A stretch of 64,000 nucleotides of DNA. It comes from Multifurca ochricompacta (lineage: Eukaryota; Basidiomycota; Agaricomycetes; Russulales; Russulaceae). A program made the position numbers and the translations under genes. The notes under the pieces were generated by a model. It did not search any database and had not been told where the DNA came from. It was given only the letters and a program-made list of their open reading frames with translations. The DNA lies in NCBI GenBank assembly GCA_022496185.1, contig WTXG01000002.1, forward strand, positions 434,001-498,000, read 5' to 3'. This document shows, piece after piece, positions 24,550 to 36,633 of the stretch (the stretch's first letter is position 1; each line of letters begins with the position of its first letter).

Positions 24550-26129
24550 ATGTGCTACATCTATGGCTCCGTTCAGGTAACGACCAGCGTTTGCCCTATG
24601 TGCAAGGTCTTCAAACCTAGCAGTGCAAGGTATACTCCTTCCGAGATTTCCCTCTCACACCCTCATCCCACTTTCAGGTGTCCCCACAAGCATGATGTGT
24701 GCAAGAATAGCGCACTTCACCCACGCCACGACGTCGTACATATGCGCAACGCCGAAGGTATCCCAACATCCTCGATACTACCCTAGTCCCACCGTTTTGA
24801 CCCTCTCGCGTGTCATAGTTCAAACTTTTAATGGGTGTGGGTACTGCAAGGTGCACTTTCATTCCTTGCTCCGTCTGATAACACCCCATCCATCCTGATA
24901 ATCATCTTTCTTCCTACAAGTGGGCGCGTACCAATCCACCACCCAAGCAAGCTGGTCTTGCCAACCCCGGCTGGCCTGGTTGCTGTCGAAAGCCGGAATC
25001 GGGCGAGAGTCGCTTGATTCCCCCCGCCGATTGGCCTGCCGTGTCCACGGTTCATCATATTCCCGTGCCGCCTGAGATTAAGGCGTTACTCGAGAGTATC
25101 AATGTAGTAGCATCTAAAAGTAGTCCTTCCTTCGGGAATTCCGCTCTGCTTGCGAAGACCACCTCGTCCTCCATCTCACCCCCTTCCCTCGATCGAAGAA
25201 GCAGCTCAAGCGCTGTCCCGTCTCGGGCCGCCTCCACAGCTCGCACACAGCCTCTTGCTATTCCCACAAAGTCACGTTCAACTGGTAGTCCCAAAGAACC
25301 AGTCACCTCTCTCGCCAGTGGCTCTATCCGTACTTCCCTTAGGGACAGCCCTCCCACTTCTAATTTGACTTTAGTCGACTTTGGGCCGACACATCACCGC
25401 AAGACGAGCGTCGATTATGCAGAGAAGCGCGGCGACTCCCCGAATACCCCATCCCCAATCCGACGAAGCATCGAACTCGAACGAGTAGAATCCTCACGTG
25501 GTGTACCGCGCCGTTCCTCTGTCTCAAAGGCCACATCTGCATCTCTCAAGTCAGCTGTCGACACTCCCCCGGTTCTTCGTCGTCGTGCTTCTATCACAGA
25601 AAGCTCCTCACATGCTAGTTTGCCACTTTCATCAATTAGTCGTGCCCTTGAACGTCGAGAGACCATATCGGCTGGCAGACCCAATATCAAGAAGTCCAGT
25701 CTCGACATCGACTTCAGCGCTCTGAGCCTATCAGGTGGTGGTTCCTCCAAGTCGCCGAACAGCGCGTACAGTGACAGCAGTGATTCAAGCTCCCAAAGTG
25801 GGAGCAGTGATGGCACGATTACTTCGGATGGCGCATTTACGGATTATCTTTCAGATGAGTCGGATGCAGAGCTCCAAAAACAGGCTGAAGCAAAGGCTGC
25901 ATTACTCGCACAGACTCATGCCGAGGAGCGGGAGTTCAGAGCTGCTCGTCAGCAACTTGCGAGTGTGGATCTACGGCCCCCCAAGTCCTGGGGCGCTGGG
26001 AACGGCAGTGGTCAGATGGCCCATCGCCCCCAGGGTGCAGATACTGTTTACAGCGTGTTATCAACTTCCTCATATACAACTCATGCCAGGGGTCAGGTGG
26101 ATGCCATCGGTGTGGGCCGAGCCCGGTGA
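24550..26129 (+). CDS. Cys-rich N-terminal, Ser-rich disordered protein of unknown function
   Basis: Starts MCYIYGSVQVTTSVCPMCKV at 24550. Short exons assemble CPMC, CPHKHDVC, HPRHDVVHMRN, NGCGYCKWART and GWPGCCRKPE, a Cys/His pattern suggestive of a zinc-binding N-terminal module of about 90 residues. The remaining 370 residues, from IPPADWPAVSTVHHIPVPPE on, are Ser/Arg/Pro-rich and probably disordered, with a conserved-looking SSLDIDFSALSLSGGGSSKS segment and an acidic-Ser region TDYLSDESDAELQKQ. Similar arrangements occur in uncharacterised basidiomycete proteins as I recall them; I cannot name a function. Stop at 26127-26129. Confidence 0.65.
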
Positions 26130-26416
26130 GAGTTTAGGCCCACTTTTGGGAACGTGTACGATGGAGACATATCGCCGCATATTAAAAGCTCACATTTTTT
26201 GCACACGGGTTCTTTGTTAAACATGCGTCGCTTTGGGACGCGCTACTTTTGTTGTATATCTTGTGGGAGTGCACGACGCACACAAAAAAAAAGAAGAGTA
26301 AATGAGGTATTTTTTTGACCGGGCCGTGATGAACCGTGCAAGTGACGTTGTGCTGCAACGAATGGGCAGTATCATTACCTGGGCTCTTGCCCCGTTGTAC
26401 TTCAACCGTTCTGCAG
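26130..26416. other. tandem intergenic region, no gene seen
   Basis: The 287 bp between two genes on the same strand; holds the 3' end of the Cys-rich gene and the promoter of the PROPPIN gene. A poly-A run lies at 26284-26292. Nothing else recognised. Confidence 0.4.
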
Positions 26417-27983
26417 ATGAACCTTGCTCGTCATTCCATCTCTCCCACAGATCCGCTCATATTATATGATGTCCGATTCGATCCAGATTGTCAAATATTC
26501 ACCACCTCGACTCCTGAAGGTTTCGCTGTTTATCGCGCACTTCCCTTGGACCTCCTCAGGAAGCGCGGTAAATATCGTCTGACAATCACGCCTATATTAT
26601 GCTTAACCGTTCCTGACAGAGGTCAGCGGAGGCATATTATCCTCCGTCGTCCCAATGCACTGCTCATCCCTCTTATTCCTGGTTGGTGGCGGTAGAGACC
26701 CTCGGTATCCACCTAATAAAGTTGTGTTCTGGAATGAGGCTCTCGGGAAAGAGGTCGCCGAGCTCGAATTCAGGGAAAAAGTCAGAGGCCTTGCATGTCG
26801 TCGTGGCTGGCTTGCGGTGGCACTCCGGAGACGGGTGGTCGCCTTTGAGATAGGGGAGAGCGTAAAAAGGTATGGTGAGTGGGATACTTATGATAATACG
26901 AGGGGTGAGCGCAGTGTCTCATCTACACAGGAACACGTTAAACTTTGATTGGTTGTGTTTCTCAGGTGTCATCGCCATTGCCACAGGCGCATATTCGACG
27001 CTGCTCGCTGCGCCCGCACGACAACCTGGGCATGTGCAACTTATCCGCCTTCCGCCTTGTCCCCCGCCAGTTCCCGTCGGACCCCCTCCTCCTATTCCTT
27101 CCCGCCCACCGCCTCCAACGACGAAGCATTCGCATTCCGTCATAGTTGCGCACAATACAGCTATTACGACGCTTGCCGTGACCCCGTCTGGAAGATTGCT
27201 CGCCACTACTTCCGTCCGAGGGACGCTGGTCCGCGTTTGGGATACCGCTACGGGTAAGCAAATTCGTGAATTAAGACGTGGTTCGGATCAAGCGGAGATC
27301 TATGGGGTTGCCTTTCGCCCCGACGAGGCGGAAATTTGTGTCTGGAGTGATAAGGGCACCATCCATGTTTTCTCATTGATTACGGGAGCAGGACCCTTGT
27401 GAGCAACTCATTCACATGTTTACGCACGCCTGTTACTCACATCACGTTTCTTCTTTCTTTCAGAAATCGACAGTCCAAATTGTCCTCATTAACCTCATTC
27501 ATCCCCATTCCGAAGTACTTCGAGTCAGAATGGTCCTATGCGCAGTTCCGCATACCAACCCAGTCTGCGCACATATCTTTGACGCAGCAGGCTACTGCAC
27601 GCGATGCCAACCCTGATCTTGTTGAGGAGGAGAAATGCACCGTTGGATGGATCGAAGCATCTACCCTTCACTCTGCTGCTGATGCGCCGCTACCGGCAAC
27701 CGAATACCAGCTGATCGCGCTAACATATACGGGTGGGTGGTATCGCCTAGCGCTCCCCAAGATGAAGACGTCGTCCGCGCCTATGGGTGCTGCACAGGCC
27801 AATGGTACGTCCTCCGCGTCCGTGCGGTCGGGAAGAGCGCGATCACCTAGTGGGTCCTCTGTCACCGCAGGAGGACGCACAGATAAGGGGAAGGGCGTTA
27901 CCCGTGATTCTGATAGGAAGGAGGGTCGTGATTGTACGCTCTTGGAGTTTAGACGTTTCGGTAGCTGGGATGGGTGGGGTTAG
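26417..27983 (+). CDS. HSV2: PROPPIN beta-propeller, WIPI3/WIPI4 (WDR45)/HSV2 type
   Basis: Starts MNLARHSISPTDPLILYDVR at ATG 26417. It shows the PROPPIN layout: FDPDCQIFTTSTPEGFAVYR (blade 1), NKVVFWNEALGKEVAELEF, VRGLACRRGWLAVAL, VIVAHNTAITTLAVTPSG, LLATTSVRGTLVRVWDTATG, then the lipid-binding LRRGSDQAEIYG and CVWSDKGTIHVFSL. PROPPINs bind PI3P and PI(3,5)P2 through the two arginines of (F/L)RRG. LRRG rather than FRRG points to the WIPI3/4-HSV2 branch, active in autophagy and at endosomes. An unusual proline-rich loop (CPPPVPVGPPPPIPSRPPPP, about 27060-27120) interrupts two blades, and a low-complexity Ser/Gly-rich insertion precedes the C-terminus. Stop at 27981-27983. Confidence 0.88.
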
Positions 27984-28246
27984 ACAGGCGATATGGGCCC
28001 GTCGATTGATCAGTCAGGATAGGAGGCTTCATCTCACCCTCCCCTTCCCCCTCCCCTCATCCCTTCTCTCCCCTCTCTCTAGTTTAATATGATCCACGCA
28101 CATGTACATGTAACACATACAATGTTCTTTCAGCATTATATTAAATTTGAAAAAAAAAAGAATTTCCAAAACATCGGTCCGCCACGGTCCGACGGCTAGA
28201 AAAGAAAAGTTGAGTAGTGAGGTGAGGGTTGAAAGATTGAACAATA

Positions 28247-30214
<1,968 letters not shown>

Positions 30215-30239
30215 TAGTTAAGCGAATAAGTAGTGTTGT

Positions 30240-30258
30240 GGCGCAACGTCGTTGCGCC
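30240..30258. repeat. 19-bp near-perfect palindrome after ATE1
   Basis: GGCGCAACG-T-CGTTGCGCC: two 9-nt complementary arms around one base, 25 bp after the ATE1 stop. It could form a cruciform or an RNA hairpin in the 3' UTR. A role as transcript-end structure is speculative. Confidence 0.7.
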
Positions 30259-30272
30259 AAACATAAGTATCG

Positions 30273-31029
30273 GCGGCGCCTAAGGGCATAACACGGGTGT
30301 GGGTAAAACCGCGGTATGTGGTATACGGGTTTGTACTTGATCAGATCAGCAACAACGCTGGCTCATTGACTTTCAGTGCTATGGGTAAGTTTTTTGTGCT
30401 CTGGGGATATTTTGTGTTCTGGGTCGGTCTTTTGTGAACTCCTTTGGACTGCGACATGATTGTCAGTCCCGGACTTGACTTGATATTGGTCCTTCATCAA
30501 CAGTTCTCATTCCCATAATACCCTTGGTGAATTTCTAATGCATCGCCAGTATTGACTCCATGGGAATGTGATGCCACTACTAGTGTTTGCTGTTAGGTAC
30601 CCATGCTACCAGATGAGCTGCAATTGTCAGGTAACATGTGATCTGCCCTCGCGTCTGTTTTCACAAGGTCGACAGCTCCTCTACTTCACATGGAATTCCC
30701 TATCTTCATCCATGTCATGCATGATTCATGCCTTCTTGTGCCTTGGTAACTGGGGAAAGAGAGATCCCATTGACATGCCGGAACCTGTAGCAGCTATCTG
30801 TGCATCGCGTCTTGGAAAGAAATGTGCTCATAGTAGTTCTCTGTCCTCAGGTACTGACTGACTCTGTAGTTTAGACATATATATTGTAGTATGACTTTCT
30901 ATCTATGGTTTCATTACACGGTTTCTCGGTACACCATTGTGCTGACACTGTGTTTTAAACGTGGGTTTTAACCATACCCACGAATATGGTGTCTGTAATG
31001 GGTTACGGGTGTGGGCTAGCGGCGCCTAA
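30273..31029. repeat. intergenic segment bounded by 11-bp direct repeats
   Basis: The 11-mer GCGGCGCCTAA occurs at 30273-30283 and again at 31019-31029. Close to each copy, on the inner side, lies ACGGGTGTGGG in the same orientation, and an inverted repeat CGTGGGT/ACCCACG sits near 30960-30985. Between them no protein-like frame is visible apart from weak short ORFs (such as 30568-30861). The layout could be a degenerate non-autonomous element or solo repeat, or a chance pairing of promoter motifs. Confidence 0.4.
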
Positions 31030-31062
31030 CATTTAAAATAATTGGTTCCGTTTCTTCTTCCA

Positions 31063-31918
31063 ATGCACGGCGCAGGCAATCCATTGCGATATCTCGGTCG
31101 GTTGTCTAGAAATGCCTACAAATCCTGGAAAATATTTTACTCTAACCAGCCTGTTTTACGACGAGTGCAGTCAGCGCTCTTCTGGTTACCCACCTTCACT
31201 ATCTTCACTCAAGTTGGCTGCACGATTCGTACGGTGACAGGCAACAGTATGCAGGTCGGTGTCACGCGCTTTGGGACTTATCGTCACCCTTCCTCCGTTC
31301 ACTCACTGAGAAAATTTGCTAGCTAGCCAACATTAAATCCTGACCTGTCACACCCTCGGGATGTTGTCCTCTTCGATCGTTGGTCCATTGTGATGAGGCG
31401 GAGGTATGAGCGTGGGGACATTGTTGCGTTTAGGTGTGTGTTCATTTATAAAACATTACCAATGGGAGGGATTAATTAACTTGGATGAACCGACTTAGGT
31501 CACCCCAAGAGTACGGCAAGTTGTTGGTCAAACGACTCATCGCACTTCCGGAGACAAGGTGAGTGGGCGTATTCCCTCTCTTGCATGCTCGTTCGTTCAC
31601 CATCATCGGGTGTAAATCAGGTGAAAACGCTACCGCCCTACCCGGATGCAGAGGTGGTCATCCCCGAAGGGCATGGATGGCTGGAAGGAGACGCGCCATT
31701 CAACTCCGAGGACAGTAATCACTTTGGACCAGTGTGTTTATTTATTTATTAAATATGCTCTACTCACTCATTCGCTCGGTCAGGTCCCCTTGGCCCTAGT
31801 CGATTCTAAATTGATGTGTGTCCTTTGGCCATTGAAACGATTTAATTCTATCAATTCCCCAAAGATTGAGACCCAATCTGAAAGGGTCATCCAATTATCC
31901 CGCGCTTACGATAGATAG
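31063..31918 (+). CDS. IMP2: mitochondrial inner membrane protease subunit 2
   Basis: Starts MHGAGNPLRYLGRLSRNAYK at 31063. A hydrophobic N-terminal segment (ALFWLPTFTIFTQVG) precedes TVTGNSMQPTLNPD, with the catalytic serine in the GNSM box of signal peptidase I enzymes. Later exons give DVVLFDRWSI, RGDIVAFRSP, the catalytic-lysine segment LLVKRLIALPET, VIPEGHGWLEGDAPFNSEDS and HFGPVPLALVDSKL. The Ser/Lys dyad and the NSEDSNHFGPVPL box fit Imp2, which removes sorting signals from intermembrane-space proteins such as cytochrome c1. Four GT-AG introns. The C-terminal 25 residues are family-variable. It converges on the PUB gene with 103 bp between stops. Confidence 0.92.
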
Positions 31919-32021
31919 CGCATACATAAGTTTACCTTGTCCTCGTGATCATTGGATGTGTATACCTATGGTAACTGGCATATAATATAGTACTCATATC
32001 CTCCGGGTACACCGAACTGTT

Positions 32022-33040
32022 TCAATCTTCATTTAAACGCGTGGGTAGCTGAGCTTGTGGTTTCTCCCCTTGATCCCGATGTCGTAGTCTCCTTTCGTGT
32101 TCTGTGCGCAGCATTTGCGCTTTGCGATCGTCCAGGAATGCTTCCTTTGCCTGGAACATAATTTAAACCAAATCTAAGAGGTGATTTTCTTGGCGAAGAA
32201 AGCGTACCCTTTTTATCCGGAGCTCCTCTTCTGCCTTAGCCATTTTCACCTTCAACCCTTCATCGTCCTCCTTCTCAGCTGCTTGCATCGCTTCGCGCAG
32301 GATAGTAGCGCCAATCTGCAGATTTCCCGTGTATTTGCTATCGAAAGTGTAGTAAGGTTGGAAGCGATCGACCTACAAATCATCGAGTAAGTCTCACAAA
32401 TTCGAAGGCGGGGAAATAGGGGGGTCGCTGAACCTCGGCACGAAAACCCATCTACATTAAAGGTGGTTGCACGTGAGGGATGGTGCAGGGTCGATGAAGC
32501 ATAAGGATACTACTGACCTCGACCGCGTATTCGAGTGCACCCTTGGGATCTACGAGATCTCGCTTGATTATTGTATTCGTCGGTTTGAACTGACGAAACT
32601 TTGGGTTGTCAGGCTCGCGGAGCAGGTTCTCCGCGATTGTAGACAGGGTCTACAAATAGGATGACGTGAATGAGACCATCTTTCGGTCCACTCGTGAATG
32701 GCAGGCTTAGATTTACACGCAGCGATCTCAGTGCTACTTCTTTAGAATTTGGCCTCATGATGCCTGGGTCCACCAGACGGCGAAACTCAATGCGTTTAGC
32801 ATGATTTGCGTCGAACGGTTGCGAATCTTGACTCGCATCTGGGCTCGATGACCGCTCAGTATCTGGTGACCGCGTGGTTCTCATGTTCAGTCGTCGCTCA
32901 AGGGCAGCTAAACGCTCCTGACGTGCAGAATCGGAGGATGCATTACGTATCTGGGAAAGGGGCTGTAGTGATGGCTGTTCGCCGTCTTCATCTGAGGACG
33001 AGCTTTGTGTACTGAAACCCGTGGTTAGATGCTGAGACAT
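32022..33040 (-). CDS. PUB-domain protein
   Basis: Five exons (33040-32717, 32649-32518, 32451-32434, 32372-32208, 32150-32022) sum to 256 codons, 255 residues. It starts MSQHLTTGFSTQSSSSDEDG; a Ser/acidic-rich N-terminus with SARQERLAALERRLNMR is followed by a PUB-like domain (TLSTIAENLLREPDNPKFRQ, NTIIKRDLVDPKGALEYAVE, MGFRAE, VDRFQPYYTFDS) and a charged C-terminal helix (AMQAAEKEDEGLKVKMAKAE). PUB domains bind the C-terminal tail of p97/Cdc48, so a Cdc48 cofactor is plausible but not shown. Exon 3 is only 18 nt. Stop at 32022-32024. Confidence 0.75.
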
Positions 33041-33170
33041 TAGTTCAAAGCTAAGTGTATGCGGCAGTAAGAACTTGAAGGCAAAGAGCAAAGGAAACGA
33101 CAAGTGATCAATGGATGGATATATTATTATCACTTGTGTCACGTGCTTTATTGTGCAGAGACTACAAAAG

Positions 33171-36100
33171 CTACAAATCGTCATCCTCTTGGTCACTTGC
33201 ACTCGTTTGTCTGTCTGTAAAGACCCGCCTCACATCTGGCCGATTGCGCAGTACGACAGGATGGTATGCCCGCCTCTGCGGTCGCTCCTCTGTGGATGAG
33301 CTATCGCTACTTCCAGAAGTCTCGAGCTGTCGTTCTGCCTTTTCTTCCCGTGTGAATGGTCGAGTCTGACGCCGTATTGAGGACGTGAGTCCAGGGAAAG
33401 ATTGCGTCCTCAGACGCGAAAAGAAAGACGCGTTATTGGACGGTAAAAGCTGAACCTCTTCCGGCTGTGCAGGGGCTACCCACCCTTCTGGGGCGTCCAT
33501 TGTACGGGTATCAAAATCGTCGTCATCACTCGCCTCGGCCAAGGATTTTATCCCCCGAGTTATGCTGTTCTGGTACCCTGCGGAAGTCGGGGGGACTGGC
33601 TCGTTGGACACACGGCCAGAAATACTTTGTCGTGCTCTCTTCGTTGTCTTCCGCCCAAGGTAAATTTGACGCTCCAAACGCATACGATTTTCGATCATGT
33701 GCAACTAGAAGGAGAGTAAGCAGCTAGATCTTCTGTATCCATACAAGTCACGAACCTTGGGCCAGGTCACAAACTGACCGACATGCAACAGGCGAGCCAT
33801 CTCGGGTGGGTCGGGATCTGTCAGGATACGAATCCAATCCTGTTTCGAAAAACCTATGAGCTGCATACGACTTTGGTAAGGAGAAAGAGAACCATAAAGC
33901 GTGTTCTAGGCCAGATTCTGTGCAAACGGACATCAGACACAGATGAGTGAAGCAATAAATAGCCCCCACGTCACTGCACCGTCAAACCTCTGAAGGAAGA
34001 CGCTAGACCAGTCGGATCCAAGAATCTCGGGGAGAAGATCCAAGTCACGAATGACCTGATATATACTAGTTTGTCAAGGCCAAGCGCTGTGGAGGACGGG
34101 TTGAAGGGACCAGCCTTAAAATTCTTTGTAAGCTCCAATTTGAGCCACTGTTCAGCAGCTGAAAGCAGAAAATTTCCCCGCCAACCTTGATATACATTTT
34201 AATAAAACAGCGATTAGAGTCCTAATCTGATCATACCCTTGCTTTTCATGCGGGCTACCGGTTTACCTGCCGACCCTCGCGGCGCAAAGAAGAACAAATG
34301 GACATGGGATTAGCTTGCGCAACGACGGGGTGTGTGGCTACGAGGAGTTAAGGCGGGGTAGGATGCATTAGCGTGTGGCTCACCATTAAAAAGGAGGTGT
34401 AGTGACTGAAGGGGAATGTCTACCCTGCAAGAGTCTTGAGCAACGAATCGGCAACACGTGCGAAGAGCAACTTACCGCAAAGACCCATCTTTGAATTTGC
34501 TCCCCCAGTTCCAAGGTACGATCCGGCCATTTTTAAGCTTCTGCATTAATACCACTGGATTCAAGATGCCTGGAACAGCGGCTGTGGCCAGCAACGCCGA
34601 CCAAATGACGGTATCGGGGGCGGTGATATAGTTTAACACTTTAGTGGGCCTGAAACCTATTATGAGGCCTCGCCAAGAGCCCAGACAGAACTTACGAATG
34701 GCGATCAGAGGGGACCACTGAGATATTAAGCACGCGACCCGTCTTGTTGTAAGCCTCTCGGAATGTCATCGACCCGAAGGTAAACCAACACGACTGCAAA
34801 ATTTGTAAATTGCGTAGTTCAGTTTGGAGATAGTTGTGTACCTTGCGGGCCCAATCCACAGCGTCAAATCTTGCGCCAGTTTTCCAGAATCGCGCGGCCC
34901 AGACACTGAGTGGTTCTCCACAGGCATCAATTCTATTAGCCAGTTCCGGGACTAGTATCTCTCTGAGCTCTTCGTCTGTATGCGTGCAGGTCATTGCAGC
35001 GATGAGGCCGCCCGCAGAAGTCCCTGTTATGATCCGAGGGAGAAGATTTGCATCAAGGAAGGCTTTGACAACACCAAAGTGGTCTGCAAGTCGGGTCAAG
35101 AGACAGATTCCCCGTCAATGTATCCTGAATGTTTACAGTATGCAAAAGTGGCCCCGCCTGAGAGGCAAAGAGCAGTTAGGCCTAGATTGGTATTGGCATT
35201 CTTGAAGAATCGAGATTTCTCCTCGTTGGGCAGATGCGGGGTTTCACGAATATATTGAGCGCACTTTCCAGTTCATCAATGTATGCTAAGCCAAGGTAAG
35301 TCAGATGCAAGGACTAAAGTAGCCTGCACCTCACATTCTATCAAATCCTTGGTGCCATAGTAGGTCTGGAACGAGTTGACCACTTGTGTGCCAGTATTTT
35401 ACAATGCGCCTACCTCACTGTATAATCTGTGGTTTCATCAGCGAGGATAGGTATTTGATGTTATGGACGCCAACCTGGGTGACTCGACACCAGCAAAGTT
35501 ATTGCGAATACAAGTCTCCAAAATTCCGAGTACACCGCGGGCATCATTTCTCGCTCGCAATGATCTCAGCGATTGTTTGACCTAAAAACAGCATCCGGAG
35601 TTTCACGCACGAGATAAGTAGTAAGATATCCAAACCTTTCTAATTAACCGCCAATCATAGTACGGGTCCTCATCAGACCGCTTCCATTCATCAAAATCTA
35701 GAAATTCATCGAGTACTTCGGCCGCGTCCTTCCATTCCTACAGCGGGGTTAGCGCGCAAGGCTACCCAGGGAATAGGGCAGAGACTACTTGATAGGTCCT
35801 AGAAGCACGTAGTCGTTTCCTCAACAGGCCCTTGCGGCCACGCCCTACGAGAAAGTAATAAATTCAATATCCGCCCTAGATTTCGCCTGGGATGTGCCTG
35901 ACTGACAGGCTGAGAGCCACTCCTTTGCATTGACCACTTGGCGGATTGCCACATAGAGGCCAAACTCGCATGCAATGAATAAGCCGATTAAGAGCTGTAC
36001 ACGGTCAGCGCGTCGTAGAGTGGAGACGAAGTCGGCGAACAACGTATACTGACTAGTAAAGGCCATCGCAAAATGATGAACAACCACTCTTGTTTCTTTT

Positions 36101-36425
36101 GGGGAGGCCCGGTCCCTTTCTTTCGTCTACACTGCAATGTCAGGACCAAAGCGATGCCTTACGCTGGGGGAACGCACTTCTTTACTTTGATATTGACCGG
36201 AGCAAAGTCCGACATTGCAGACACCTTGCGTATTCGCATTGATCCAATTGGTTGTGGCACCGTTGGGCTACCGGGTTGTGAAGGACTGGAGGCTGCATAG
36301 TCGACGAGCGATCTATCATCAGCCATGAGGGCCTCTTCAAAAGCCTTCATATGCCTATCATGAATGTAAGTCGACAGAGCAGTCCAGCGCACGCATATTC
36401 TGAAGGACGCACTCTTCGTCCGCAT
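33171..36425 (-). CDS. TGL3/4/5-type patatin-domain triacylglycerol lipase
   Basis: N-terminal region SDFAPVNIKVKKRKKGTG, a hydrophobic hairpin (EWLFIILRWPLL..LLIGLFIACEFGLYVAI), then WRGRKGLLRKRLRASRTYQ, typical of fungal lipid-droplet lipases. The patatin core follows: ALCLSGGATFAYYHFGVVKA (oxyanion loop), ITGTSAGGLIAA (GxSxG, Ser nucleophile), VDIPLQSL preceded by KFKDGSLR (catalytic Asp). A disordered Ser-rich C-terminus ends SDQEDDDL at 33171. Tgl3/4/5 hydrolyse triacylglycerol on lipid droplets and have acyltransferase activity. The start is uncertain: ATG 36425 opens the frame that continues into the core, while ATG 36507 opens a protein-like frame (MSYFDAQRHHHF...) that stops at about 36360 and connects by no clear intron. 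Many exons, all GT-AG as read. Confidence 0.88.
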
Positions 36426-36633
36426 ATGGGAATTGTTCGTGTTGACGGTGGAAATCATTGATTCTGGAAGGGAAATGATGATGCCGTTGCGCGTCAAAAT
36501 AAGACATGGTACAGCAGAATTGTAACTTATTAAGGAGAGAATAGAAGGAACAGAAAGTGAAATAATGAATATGGTGAGTGACGAGCACACCACGCTCGCA
36601 CATCTCATGATGCATGGATGGGGATTGATTTAT

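Noticed and set aside
30568..30861. ORF of 97 codons between ATE1 and IMP2
   Set aside because: No conserved residues or splice-linked extension; probably chance in non-coding or repeat-derived DNA.
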